Positions 1 to 7,256 of a DNA stretch of 10,845 bases are shown here, one piece after another (position 1 is the stretch's first letter; each line of letters starts with the position of its first letter). Where the stretch lies: contig UQFC01000096.1 in assembly GCA_900540335.1 (NCBI GenBank), positions 1-10,845 of the forward strand, written 5' to 3'. A program made the position numbers and the translations under genes. The notes beneath the pieces are model-generated. The model worked only from the letters and a program-made list of their open reading frames with translations, had not been told where the DNA came from and searched no databases. The stretch is from an uncultured Clostridium sp. (GTDB taxonomy: Bacteria > Bacillota > Clostridia > Lachnospirales > Lachnospiraceae).

Positions 1-118
1 GGCACCGGCCCGTATTCTTCACATGAACAGTCTCCACGCTGCCGTCCAGTTCCACATGGGCGATAAAGCGGTTGGGGCGGGACTGGAATACCGCAGGTAT
101 CATATGTTCATATTTCAT
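1..118 (-). CDS. sfsA: SfsA, DNA/RNA nuclease family (sugar fermentation stimulation protein), N-terminal part only
   Basis: Reading the minus strand from the ATG at 118-116 gives 39 codons before the window edge. Residues 14-20 read RPNRFIA and residues 32-38 read HVKNTGR, the two N-terminal signatures of the SfsA family (usually RPNRFIA and HVPNTGR). Family knowledge: SfsA was named from an E. coli sugar fermentation phenotype and is annotated as a nucleic-acid-binding nuclease with an OB-like N-terminal part; its physiological role is poorly settled. A GAGG ribosome binding site lies 8 bases before the ATG (minus strand, 130-127). It is divergent from the DUF523 gene across about 160 bases. 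The catalytic C-terminal part is outside the window, so integrity cannot be judged. Confidence 0.9.
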   Translation of the reverse strand, partial: MKYEHMIPAVFQSRPNRFIAHVELDGSVETVHVKNTGRC

Positions 119-280
119 GGAAATTACCTCGTATCTCGTATGATTTTCACAGGAAGAAGCCATCCTGTACGATAGGAAAGCTTGCCAGTTTTTCTTTCGT
201 TTGTCAAGAGAATTTCAACAGAAAATCAGAAAAGAAAACAGAGGAACCATTAGAAATTTACGGGAAAACAGGAGATAAAA

Positions 281-760
281 ATGGAAAAACCTTGTATTTT
301 AGTAAGTGCCTGCCTGCTGGGAATGAACTGCCGCTACAACGGGAAGGGAGAGTTAAACAGTCAGGTTCTCGCACTTTCCAGGGATGCGGTTTTGATTCCC
401 TTTTGTCCGGAAATATACGGAGGTCTTGCCACGCCGCGGGATCCGGCAGAACGGCAGGGGGAAAAGGTTATGACAGCAGCAGGAGCAGATGTGACAGAGC
501 AGTACAAAAAAGGGGCTGAGGAGGCCCTTCGCCTGGCCAGGTTGTATGGCTGCAGGGCAGCTGTTCTAAAAGAAAGAAGCCCCTCCTGCGGGCGGGGGCA
601 GATTTATGATGGAACCTATACCAGAAGGCTGATTCCGGGAGACGGAGTTACAGCCCGGCTTCTGGAGCAGGAGCAGATTCCAGTTTTTGGAGAGACTTCC
701 TGCGGCCGGTGCCTGGAATTTCTGAAAGCGTGTAAAACAGGGGAAGAGCAAGAAAAATAA
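281..760 (+). CDS. DUF523 protein, TudS-like [4Fe-4S] desulfurase candidate
   Basis: A 159-residue protein, the usual size of a stand-alone DUF523 domain. The family signatures are in order: SACLLG (9-14) followed by C17, a CPE motif at 42-44, TPR at 51-53, and KERSPSCG at 97-104 with C103. Family knowledge: a characterised DUF523 member, TudS, is a thiouracil desulfurase that binds a [4Fe-4S] cluster through three conserved cysteines; the cysteines in SACLLG, CPE and SPSCG are the likely ligands here (inference). Natural substrates of most members are unknown, so a desulfurase role is likely but the substrate (thiolated base or other) cannot be read from sequence. The ATG at 281 is preceded by AGGAG at 270-274. 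The stop is followed by 79 bases without a terminator before the next gene. Confidence 0.85.
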   Translation: MEKPCILVSACLLGMNCRYNGKGELNSQVLALSRDAVLIPFCPEIYGGLATPRDPAERQGEKVMTAAGADVTEQYKKGAEEALRLARLYGCRAAVLKERSPSCGRGQIYDGTYTRRLIPGDGVTARLLEQEQIPVFGETSCGRCLEFLKACKTGEEQEK

Positions 761-789
761 AAGTTCTTATAGAAGATATGAAAAAACTG

Positions 790-798
790 TGATATAGT
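790..798 (+). promoter_or_regulatory. Candidate extended -10 promoter for the sseB-coaE-walJ operon
   Basis: TGaTATAGT matches an extended -10 element (TGn followed by a TATAAT-like hexamer) about 42 bases before the SseB-domain start. There is no good -35 hexamer at the right spacing, so this is a weak call; the operon could also be read from upstream of the DUF523 gene. Confidence 0.4.
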
Positions 799-839
799 AT
801 GTGCTAGAATCAAAGCAAGAAAAGAGAGGTTCAGATAAT

Positions 840-1298
840 ATGAATAATCAGTCATCAGAAGAAATAAAGAATCCAAAACTGGTTCAGGCAATGCAGGATA
901 TGCTAAAGCATGACAATGCCCATACCCGCAGCGTTATGGCAGAGGCTCTTATGGAATCCAGAATGCTTTCTCCGATTCTGAAGGAGACCGTTCTGACAGA
1001 AAAAGCCGGTCCCAGCACCAGAATCAAATTTGAAGACATTGCCAATACAGAGGGCGAGCATTATTACCTGGCATTTACCGATATGGACGAGTATGAAAAA
1101 TGGAATGAGGACGGAACCCATGATCAGGCTCTGATTATGACAATGGAAGATTTCGGAAATATTCTGATTCGTCAGATCAATGATTTAAAGGGCTTTGTAA
1201 TCAACCCTTACGGTGAGAATGTAAGTATTTCCAAGGGACTTCTGTTATCTCTGTTAAAGCAGCAGGAAGCAAAGCGCAACGCAGAAGGTATGAATTAA
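840..1298 (+). CDS. SseB-domain protein of unknown function
   Basis: 152 residues from the ATG at 840, which is preceded by GAGAGG at 824-829. An upstream in-frame GTG at 801 overlaps the candidate promoter and has no ribosome binding site, so I rejected it. The C-terminal half carries SseB N-terminal-domain hallmarks: a strand ending in FTD (79-81) followed by EYEKW, and KGFVINPYGENVSI at about 117-130. The first 60 residues are charged and helical-looking with no signal peptide or membrane segment, so it is probably cytoplasmic. Family knowledge: SseB was named for enhanced serine sensitivity in E. coli and its molecular role is unknown; the domain is frequent in Firmicutes. Its stop codon overlaps the coaE start (TAATG), so the two are translated together. 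Confidence 0.8.
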   Translation: MNNQSSEEIKNPKLVQAMQDMLKHDNAHTRSVMAEALMESRMLSPILKETVLTEKAGPSTRIKFEDIANTEGEHYYLAFTDMDEYEKWNEDGTHDQALIMTMEDFGNILIRQINDLKGFVINPYGENVSISKGLLLSLLKQQEAKRNAEGMN

Positions 1299-1894
1299 TG
1301 GAGCTTGTGCTTGGCATAACCGGAGGTGTCGGAGCCGGAAAAAGCCGGATTCTTGAGATTCTGAAGCAGGAATACGGCGCCAGAATTATTCAGGCGGATC
1401 AGGTGGCAGCAGCTCTTGAGGCGCCTGGCGAGCCTGGTCTTCTGGCTTTGACAGAGCTTTTTGGAACAGAAATTCTTGACCGGGATGGAAGCCTGGACAG
1501 AAAAGCCTTTGCCCGGCGGATTTTTACAGACGAGAAGGCTCTGGATATGGTAAACCAGGTGATTCATCCCATGACATGGAAGAAAATTCAGGAAATGCTT
1601 GAGCAGGAGCCTTGTCCTGTAACAGCAGTGGAAGCGGCTCTTTTTAATGAAGAGAGCAGGAGCCTGTGCCGTCATCTGGTGTTTATTGACACCAGTGAGG
1701 AAAACAGGATTCTCCGCCTGATGGAAGGGCGGGGGTATTCCCGGGAAAAATGCCTGGATATTATGAAAAATCAGCCGGACAGAGCATATTTTCTGCAGCT
1801 GTCTGATTATGTGATTGACAACAACGGCAGCCTGGAGGCAGTCCGCAGCCAGGTTCGCCGGATGATGGAGGAAGTTACCAATGAGATTCGTTAG
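1298..1894 (+). CDS. coaE: Dephospho-CoA kinase
   Basis: Last step of coenzyme A synthesis: ATP-dependent phosphorylation of the ribose 3'-OH of dephospho-CoA, in the cytoplasm. The 198 residues are normal for the family. A Walker A loop GGVGAGKS lies at 9-16, the substrate-binding Asp in ADQV at 33-36, GSLDRKAF at 64-71, the IHP motif at 89-91, and a lid region with RGYSRE (145-150) and KNQ (157-159) before IDNNGS (173-178). Oddities: the residue after the P-loop Ser is Arg instead of the usual Thr, and the common PLLFE stretch reads AALFNE (113-118), so the protein is somewhat divergent but keeps the catalytic frame. The start overlaps the preceding stop by one base, with AGAAGG at 1283-1288 as ribosome binding site; the end overlaps the next gene by 14 bases. 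Confidence 0.93.
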   Translation: MELVLGITGGVGAGKSRILEILKQEYGARIIQADQVAAALEAPGEPGLLALTELFGTEILDRDGSLDRKAFARRIFTDEKALDMVNQVIHPMTWKKIQEMLEQEPCPVTAVEAALFNEESRSLCRHLVFIDTSEENRILRLMEGRGYSREKCLDIMKNQPDRAYFLQLSDYVIDNNGSLEAVRSQVRRMMEEVTNEIR

Positions 1895-2678
1895 CATTGC
1901 CAGCGGCAGCAGCGGCAACTGTATTTATATCGGTTCAGAGCGCACCCACATTCTGGTGGATGCGGGAATCAGCAATAAAAGAATTGAGCAGGGGCTGAAC
2001 TCCATTGGCTTAAAGGGAAGCGATTTAAATGGTGTTGTGATTACCCATGAACACTCGGATCATATTAAGGGGATTGGAGTTCTGGCCAGAAAGCACGGGG
2101 TTCCCATTTACGGAACCAGAGAAACTCTGGAGGAAATTGCAGCAAAGTCTTCTCTTGGAGAATATCCGAAGGAGCTCCTTCATCCCATTTCTCCTGATGT
2201 GGATTTTTCCATTGGAGATTTGGAGATTTCTCCGTTTTCCATTGATCACGATGCGGCAAATCCGGTGGCCTACCGGGTAAAAGACGGACGGAAGTCCGTT
2301 GCCGTGGCGACAGATATGGGTCATTATGATTCCTATATTATTGAACATCTGCAGGGACTTGATGCCCTGCTGCTGGAATCAAACCATGACGTCAATATGC
2401 TTCAGACAGGACCGTACCCGTATTACCTGAAACGGAGAATTCTGGGAGATCACGGTCATCTTTCCAATGAAAATGCAGGACGTCTGCTGAATTATATTCT
2501 TCATGATCAGATGAAGCATATTCTTCTGGGACATTTAAGCAAGGAGAATAATTACGAGGAGCTGGCCTATGAAACGGTTCGTCTGGAGATTGATCAGGGA
2601 GACTGTCCCTACCGGGCAGGAGATTTTCCGATTGATGTAGCCAGACGGGATCAGATGTCAGAGATTGTGAATTTGTAA
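1881..2678 (+). CDS. walJ: MBL-fold metallohydrolase, WalJ/YycJ family (probable exonuclease)
   Basis: 265 residues, the normal length of YycJ/WalJ. The N-terminal SGSSGN (8-13) and LVDAGIS (25-31) are family signatures. The metal ligands of the metallo-beta-lactamase fold are present: HEHSDH at 56-61, D145 in ATDMGH, plus later family motifs LLESNHD, DHGHLSN and LGHLSKENN. Family knowledge: YycJ of Bacillus is a predicted 5'-3' exonuclease linked to mismatch repair and chromosome/cell-wall coordination, and in Bacilli its gene sits with walRK. Here it sits behind coaE instead, so the symbol is by family, not context. Translation starts inside the coaE end, with GGAGGA at 1867-1872 eight bases before the ATG. 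Confidence 0.9.
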   Translation: MRFVSIASGSSGNCIYIGSERTHILVDAGISNKRIEQGLNSIGLKGSDLNGVVITHEHSDHIKGIGVLARKHGVPIYGTRETLEEIAAKSSLGEYPKELLHPISPDVDFSIGDLEISPFSIDHDAANPVAYRVKDGRKSVAVATDMGHYDSYIIEHLQGLDALLLESNHDVNMLQTGPYPYYLKRRILGDHGHLSNENAGRLLNYILHDQMKHILLGHLSKENNYEELAYETVRLEIDQGDCPYRAGDFPIDVARRDQMSEIVNL

Positions 2679-2772
2679 GCAGCATTCATACATAGAAATG
2701 AGCCTTCCTGACACATGTTTTTGTGAAAAAGGGACGGATATCATAAATGAAAAGCAGAGAGGTGGAACAGAT

Positions 2773-3045
2773 ATGAGTAAGGTGATTATTACTGTAGTAG
2801 GAAGAGACACGGTGGGCATTATTGCAAAGGTATGTACTTACCTGGCAGAAAAGCATGTCAATGTTCTGGATATTTCCCAGACGATTGTACAGGAGTATTT
2901 TAACATGATGATGATTGTGGACATGGAGAAGGCCACCGGTTCTTTTGAAGAGGTTGCCACTGAACTGGAGAAGGTGGGCGAGGAAATCGGCGTAACCATT
3001 AAGTGCCAGAGAGAAGAAATTTTTACAAAAATGCATCGAATCTGA
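2773..3045 (+). CDS. ACT domain protein (UPF0237), partner of the following PFL-family protein
   Basis: A 90-residue protein that is a single ACT domain from end to end: VIITVVGRDTVGIIAKV (4-20) is the first strand, ligand loop and helix, followed by NVLDISQ and an FNMMMIVD strand. Family knowledge: ACT domains bind small ligands, often amino acids, at a dimer interface and regulate partner proteins; the same ACT/UPF0210 pair exists in Streptococcus pneumoniae (SP_0238 and SP_0239). The ATG at 2773 has AGGTGG at 2760-2765; an in-frame ATG at 2698 lacks a ribosome binding site and would add 25 residues unlike an ACT domain, so I rejected it. A 66-base gap with a stem-loop separates it from the PFL gene. 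A regulatory-subunit role is inference. Confidence 0.9.
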   Translation: MSKVIITVVGRDTVGIIAKVCTYLAEKHVNVLDISQTIVQEYFNMMMIVDMEKATGSFEEVATELEKVGEEIGVTIKCQREEIFTKMHRI

Positions 3046-3051
3046 TGGAAA

Positions 3052-3079
3052 TCCGGTGCGGGTTAAGCTTTGCGCCGGA
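3052..3079 (+). promoter_or_regulatory. Stem-loop between the ACT and PFL genes
   Basis: The arms 3052-3060 and 3071-3079 can pair over 9 positions (7 Watson-Crick, 2 G-U) around a 10-base loop, starting 6 bases after the ACT stop. No T-run follows, so it is not a typical intrinsic terminator. It could stabilise one part of the message or tune the ratio of the two products (inference). Confidence 0.45.
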
Positions 3080-3123
3080 CGGAAGCAGTGTGCGAAAAGT
3101 AAAAGGAAAAGGTGGAACTGTCT

Positions 3124-4488
3124 ATGTTGAATATGTTTGAGGTAAATGAAACAAATAATATGATTGAGCATGAGAAGCTGGATGTGCGCACCATTACGAT
3201 GGGCATCAGCCTTCTGGACTGCTGTGACAGTGATCTGGACGCGCTCAATGAAAAAATTTACAGAAAAATCACCACCTACGCAAGGGAGCTGGTTTCTACA
3301 GGAGAGGCCATTGCCCGCGATTTCGGTGTGCCGATTGTAAACAAGCGGATTTCTGTTACTCCGATTGCCCTGGTAGGCGGCTGCGCCTGCAAAACTCCGG
3401 AGGATTTTGTGACTCTGGCCAGAACCCTGGATCGGGCTGCAAAGGAAGTGGGAGTAAACTTTATCGGCGGCTATTCTGCCCTGGTTTCCAAGGGAATGAC
3501 ACCGGCAGAGGAGAATCTGATTCGTTCCATTCCCCAGGCGCTGGCGGAGACGGAGCGTGTCTGCAGCTCTGTCAATGTAGGCTCTACCAAAACGGGACTG
3601 AATATGGATGCTGTGCGGCTGATGGGTGAGATTGTCAAAAAGACGGCAGAGGCAACAAAGGAAAATGATTCTCTGGGCTGCGCAAAGCTGGTGGTATTCT
3701 GCAATGCTCCGGATGATAATCCGTTCATGGCAGGCGCTTTCCATGGTGTGACTGAGGCTGATGCCATTATTAACGTAGGCGTCAGCGGCCCGGGAGTAGT
3801 AAAGGTGGCTCTGGAAAAGGCAAGAGGAGAGAATTTTGAGGTGCTTTGCGAAACAATCAAGAAGACAGCCTTTAAGATTACCCGTGTCGGCCAGCTGGTG
3901 GCTCAGGAGGCTTCTAAGCGTCTGGGCGTTCCCTTTGGTATTATTGACCTGTCTCTGGCTCCGACTCCGGCAGTGGGAGACAGTGTGGCAGAGATTCTTG
4001 AGGAGATCGGTCTGGAGCGGGTTGGCGCACCGGGCACAACGGCAGCCCTTGCCATGCTGAATGACCAGGTGAAAAAGGGCGGCGTAATGGCATCCTCTTA
4101 TGTAGGCGGATTAAGCGGCGCGTTTATTCCGGTCAGCGAGGATCAGGGAATGATTGACGCAGTATCTCTGGGCGCTCTGACTCTGGAGAAGTTAGAGGCC
4201 ATGACCTGTGTCTGCTCCGTTGGTCTTGATATGATTGCCATTCCCGGAGATACTCCGGATACGACCATTGCAGGAATGATTGCAGATGAGGCGGCTATTG
4301 GCATGATCAATCAGAAAACAACGGCAGTCCGCGTGATTCCTGTTATTGGAAAGACCGTAGGCGATACCGTGGAGTTTGGAGGTCTTCTGGGCTATGCTCC
4401 GGTCATGCCGGTGAATTCCTACTCCTGCGAGAAGTTTGTAAGCCGCGGAGGACGGATCCCTGCGCCGATTCACAGCTTTAAAAACTAA
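3124..4488 (+). CDS. PFL-family protein, UPF0210/DUF711, function unknown
   Basis: 454 residues from the ATG at 3124, close to the roughly 445 of the pneumococcal homologue SP_0239. Conserved family blocks are easy to see: RTITMGISLLDC near the N-terminus, the VNKRISVTPIALVGG stretch, the CSSVNVGSTKTGLNM block, DNPFMAGAFHGV, INVGVSGPGVV, LSLAPTPAVGDSVA, and the invariant tail RGGRIPAPIHSFKN. Family knowledge: the fold resembles pyruvate formate-lyase barrels, hence the name, but I see no glycyl-radical motif, so PFL chemistry is not expected. I chose 3124 because AGGTGG (3110-3115) lies 8 bases before it; a GTG at 3112 overlaps that ribosome binding site. Cotranscription with the ACT gene suggests the ACT protein regulates or completes it. 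Only 29 bases separate it from the methyltransferase. Confidence 0.93.
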   Translation: MLNMFEVNETNNMIEHEKLDVRTITMGISLLDCCDSDLDALNEKIYRKITTYARELVSTGEAIARDFGVPIVNKRISVTPIALVGGCACKTPEDFVTLARTLDRAAKEVGVNFIGGYSALVSKGMTPAEENLIRSIPQALAETERVCSSVNVGSTKTGLNMDAVRLMGEIVKKTAEATKENDSLGCAKLVVFCNAPDDNPFMAGAFHGVTEADAIINVGVSGPGVVKVALEKARGENFEVLCETIKKTAFKITRVGQLVAQEASKRLGVPFGIIDLSLAPTPAVGDSVAEILEEIGLERVGAPGTTAALAMLNDQVKKGGVMASSYVGGLSGAFIPVSEDQGMIDAVSLGALTLEKLEAMTCVCSVGLDMIAIPGDTPDTTIAGMIADEAAIGMINQKTTAVRVIPVIGKTVGDTVEFGGLLGYAPVMPVNSYSCEKFVSRGGRIPAPIHSFKN

Positions 4489-4517
4489 GAAAATTATCTT
4501 AAAGGAGCAGTAAGACT

Positions 4518-5699
4518 ATGAAAAAAGAAACCGTGGAATCTATGGTGGAGTTTTTTGCCAACGAGCAGCTTCAGCAGATGATTTTCAGCAATCCGGCCCG
4601 AAAGGACGGGATTTTGAAGGTGAGGATCCGGCCGGTCAGTCTGCGGGGAAAGCTGTTGTTTCAGGCGGAGGAGCTGGTGGGAACTCAGGCTTTTCATAAG
4701 AATCTGCTTCCTGAAGAGGTCTGCGGCTATGTGACCGGGCTTCTGTCCGGAGGCCTGCGCAACGGCGAAGTGATTTCCGGCCTGGGAAGCGCTGTCGTTC
4801 TTGTCAGCAAGAAGGGGGCTGTGACTGTGAAGATCAAACGGGCAGCCTGTCCAAAGCAGGAGGAAAACCGGGAGGATGGCCCGGCAGCAGATGTGGTTTT
4901 GGCGCATAACCGGAAAAAACGGTATGTGCTGGAAGAAGGAAAGCCGGTAGAATTTCTGGTGGATCTTGGGGTTATGACGAGAGAAGGGAAGATTGTCAGG
5001 ACAAGGTATGACAAGTTCCGGCAGATCAACCGCTTTCTGGAATTTATCGAAGATATTCTGCCGAATCTGGATCCGGGACGGGAGACGACCATCATCGATT
5101 TCGGCTGCGGAAAGTCCTATCTGACCTTTGCCATGTATCACTACCTTCACTGCCTGAAGGGGTATCCGGTGCGGATTATCGGCCTTGATTTGAAAAAAGA
5201 CGTAATTACCCGCTGCAATCTTCTGGCAGAGCAGTACGGATATGAAAAGCTTCGTTTTTATCACGGAGATATTGCCAGCTATGAGGGCGTAGATCATGTA
5301 GATATGGTTGTAACTCTTCATGCCTGTGATACGGCGACGGATTACGCCCTTGCGAAAGCGGTTCGATGGGGCGCTAGGGTGATTCTCTCTGTTCCCTGTT
5401 GTCAGCATGAGCTGAACCGGCAGATGAAGAATGAACAGATGAAGCCTGTTTTTCAGTACGGTCTGATTAAGGAGAGAATGGCGGCGCTTTATACAGACGC
5501 ACTGCGGGCCCAGCTGCTGGAAGGGCAGGGTTACCGCACCCAGATTCTGGAATTTATCGATATGGAGCATACTCCGAAAAATATCCTGATTCGGGCAGTC
5601 TGGGATGGAAGAAAAAAACAGAATGAAAAAGAACTTCAGGAAATCATGGATTTCCTTTCTGTAAAGCCTACTCTGGCCGCTTTGCTGGAAGAAAGTTAA
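4518..5699 (+). CDS. Class I SAM-dependent methyltransferase, substrate unknown
   Basis: 393 residues. The catalytic Rossmann domain occupies roughly 165-365: SAM-binding motif I is DFGCGKSYLTFA (194-205), the acidic motif II is GLDLK (222-226), HGDI (249-252) is the next acidic contact, LHACDTATDYAL (267-278) is motif IV, followed by SVPCCQHEL (291-299) and HTPKN (351-355). The N-terminal 160 residues form a separate region, probably for substrate recognition, that I cannot assign. The motif set fits the Methyltransf_32-type family, whose eukaryotic relatives act in RNA metabolism; an RNA substrate is only a guess. AGGAG at 4503-4507 precedes the ATG by 10 bases. It is the last gene of the rightward block and is followed by a strong terminator. 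Confidence 0.85.
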   Translation: MKKETVESMVEFFANEQLQQMIFSNPARKDGILKVRIRPVSLRGKLLFQAEELVGTQAFHKNLLPEEVCGYVTGLLSGGLRNGEVISGLGSAVVLVSKKGAVTVKIKRAACPKQEENREDGPAADVVLAHNRKKRYVLEEGKPVEFLVDLGVMTREGKIVRTRYDKFRQINRFLEFIEDILPNLDPGRETTIIDFGCGKSYLTFAMYHYLHCLKGYPVRIIGLDLKKDVITRCNLLAEQYGYEKLRFYHGDIASYEGVDHVDMVVTLHACDTATDYALAKAVRWGARVILSVPCCQHELNRQMKNEQMKPVFQYGLIKERMAALYTDALRAQLLEGQGYRTQILEFIDMEHTPKNILIRAVWDGRKKQNEKELQEIMDFLSVKPTLAALLEES

Positions 5700-5713
5700 G
5701 CGGAGCATGAGAT

Positions 5714-5763
5714 AAAAATCCGGAAAGAATCTTCAAACTGGGAGATTTTTTCCGGATTTTTCT
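5714..5763. terminator. Bidirectional intrinsic terminator between converging genes
   Basis: Arms 5714-5732 and 5743-5761 pair over 19 positions with one G-U pair, around a 10-base loop. A-runs at the left and T-runs at the right end of the stem give a U-tract on both strands, so it can stop the methyltransferase transcript and the tmcAL transcript arriving from the right. Confidence 0.93.
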
Positions 5764-5777
5764 GTTTGTGCGCTTTT

Positions 5778-7103
5778 TCAGGGATAGAGTATCACAGAGC
5801 GGGTGTATTCATTTTTCATGGTCCGGCCCTTCTGGGCAGCAATGGACTGGTAGAAATGGGAGGAGAAAAGATCCTGTTCAAACCAGTTCAAAGCCTGGGG
5901 GGAGAGAAGCTTTCCGGCGTTGGCTGTCTTGGTGATAATGGGAAGAGAGGCATTTTTCTTCATGGCGTTTAAAAGCGGTCCGGCTGATTTTCGGAAGCCC
6001 AGGATCCGGATATAGGAGACATAATCAGCCTCCTTTTGCTGCTGCTGGGCTTCTCTGGTAAGATTTAAAAGCAGGTGAATCAGGGCCCGGCTGATGCGGG
6101 TATAGGTGTACTGCTTTGTTTTCAGCTGCTCAATCCGCCGGGAAAAATCCGCTGGTGAAAGAACAAGCTTCAACAGCCGGTCGGCAAGCTCCGGAGAAAC
6201 ATCAGCATAACGGCTGAGATCCTCATGTCCCCGGACTGCCTGCAGAAGGCGGTACTGAAGCTGGGCGGAAAGATCGTCCGGAAAAACCGGGGTGAAAAGG
6301 GCACCCTCCTGAATACAGGCAGAAAGGGCCGGTTCCGGAATCTGGGAAAGGAAGCTGTCCCGGGACGGAATAAAAGTGCCGTCCAGGGAAGAAAGCTCCC
6401 GAAAGGATTTCCTGAGGAAGGAGGCTGAGGCAAAGGAAGAATCCAGAGGTACGGAGGTATCATGGTAGCCTTGGCCTTTGCGCCGGATTGCCGCCGGAAG
6501 GATGGCGCTTTTCCTTCGCTTCAGGGCCTTTAAATATTCAATGGCAAGAATATTGTTGGGAGCGGAGAGAAGGGAGGGATCGGCCTCTGACGGCTTTTGA
6601 GGGGGTGCTTCCCGGAGGTGGGGAAGGCCGGGTGTCTGTTTTTTCTCTGCAAGAGCCTCTCTTAAAGCTGCTTCCCTGGCGGCAGGGAAGGAAAGGCCCT
6701 GCTTTAACCGGCTCCGGAGAATGTCCTGAAAGTCTGAGGATTCCCGGCAGAGAAACTCTGCCGTGGCCTGCAGAGACGGCAGATCTCCGGATTCGCTGCC
6801 AAAGCACAGGACATCGGTAATTCCTGTATGATCCAGAAGGGAGACGCCGCAGGCGGCAAAATCCTCCGCGCTTCCTGTGGCAAAGGCGCTGGGCAGCTCG
6901 ATGACCAGATCAGCGCCGCAGCTTAAAGCCATGGCGGTGCGGGTATATTTGTCAAAAACAGCCGGTTCCCCCCGCTGCACAAAATCTCCGCTGACGGCCG
7001 CTACAACCCAGTCAGCGCCCAGGGTCTCCCTGGCCTGCCGGATCTGATATTCATGTCCCCGGTGAAAGGGGTTGTATTCTGCGACGATTCCTACTGTTCT
7101 CAT
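5778..7103 (-). CDS. tmcAL: tRNA(Met) cytidine acetate ligase
   Basis: Homologue of Bacillus YlbM/TmcAL, which uses acetate and ATP to make acetyl-adenylate and acetylates the wobble cytidine (C34) of elongator tRNA-Met to ac4C, supporting accurate AUG decoding. The nucleotidyltransferase core is clear: VAEYNPFHRGH with the ATP-binding HxGH at 14-17, SGDFVQRGEPA at 38-48, IELP at 68-71, FGSE at 101-104, PNNILAIEYLKAL from 182, IRRKGQGYHD at 206-215, and FASASFLR at 224-231. At 441 residues it is a little longer than usual; a Pro/Glu-rich stretch at about 152-180 looks like a lineage-specific insert. The ATG has AGGAG on the minus strand at 7119-7115. The gene is divergent from pta and G+C rich by eye. 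Confidence 0.92.
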   Translation of the reverse strand: MRTVGIVAEYNPFHRGHEYQIRQARETLGADWVVAAVSGDFVQRGEPAVFDKYTRTAMALSCGADLVIELPSAFATGSAEDFAACGVSLLDHTGITDVLCFGSESGDLPSLQATAEFLCRESSDFQDILRSRLKQGLSFPAAREAALREALAEKKQTPGLPHLREAPPQKPSEADPSLLSAPNNILAIEYLKALKRRKSAILPAAIRRKGQGYHDTSVPLDSSFASASFLRKSFRELSSLDGTFIPSRDSFLSQIPEPALSACIQEGALFTPVFPDDLSAQLQYRLLQAVRGHEDLSRYADVSPELADRLLKLVLSPADFSRRIEQLKTKQYTYTRISRALIHLLLNLTREAQQQQKEADYVSYIRILGFRKSAGPLLNAMKKNASLPIITKTANAGKLLSPQALNWFEQDLFSSHFYQSIAAQKGRTMKNEYTRSVILYP

Positions 7104-7145
7104 AAAATTTCCAGCTCCTTTGGTCTAAAAGTCTGATGATTTTCC

Positions 7146-7174
7146 ATTATAACGTCATTTGAACTGTCCGTAAA
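7146..7174 (-). promoter_or_regulatory. tmcAL promoter (minus strand)
   Basis: On the minus strand a perfect TATAAT (7151-7146) lies 17 bases after TTTACG (7174-7169), four of six matches to the -35 consensus. The distance to the tmcAL ATG gives a short leader of about 35-40 bases. Confidence 0.7.
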
Positions 7175-7227
7175 GGGAGAAAAAAACCATTGTTTGATAA
7201 AAAATGCAAAAAAAAGAAAAATATAGC

Positions 7228-7256
7228 TTGTTTCCTATTTTTACACCGTTTATAAT
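7228..7256 (+). promoter_or_regulatory. pta-ackA promoter
   Basis: TTGTTT (7228-7233), a 17-base spacer and a perfect TATAAT (7251-7256), 38 bases before the pta ATG. The 40 bases upstream are rich in A-tracts (about 7181-7222), which could act as an UP element; the strongly biased codon use of pta also suggests high expression. Confidence 0.85.

Noticed and set aside
202..207. TTGACA on the minus strand, candidate -35 for sfsA
   Set aside because: No TATAAT-like hexamer at 16-18 bases spacing, so no promoter is called in the sfsA/DUF523 gap.
1295..1918. 207-codon open frame on the minus strand opposite coaE
   Set aside because: Antisense shadow of coaE; the plus-strand protein has a Walker A motif and family structure.
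3112..3123. GTG start giving a PFL protein four residues longer
   Set aside because: The GTG lies inside the AGGTGG ribosome binding site that fits the ATG at 3124.
2686..3744. 352-codon open frame on the minus strand opposite the ACT and PFL genes
   Set aside because: It spans two recognised genes and their gap, has a low-complexity His/Cys/Arg-rich translation, and exists because the forward genes rarely use TTA, CTA and TCA.
3124..4488. Possible glycyl-radical enzyme because of the PFL family name
   Set aside because: No RVxGY-type glycyl-radical motif near the C-terminus and no activating-enzyme gene nearby; the name reflects fold similarity.
4494..5708. 404-codon open frame on the minus strand opposite the methyltransferase
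   Set aside because: It mirrors the codon register of a clear methyltransferase gene and has no recognisable domain.
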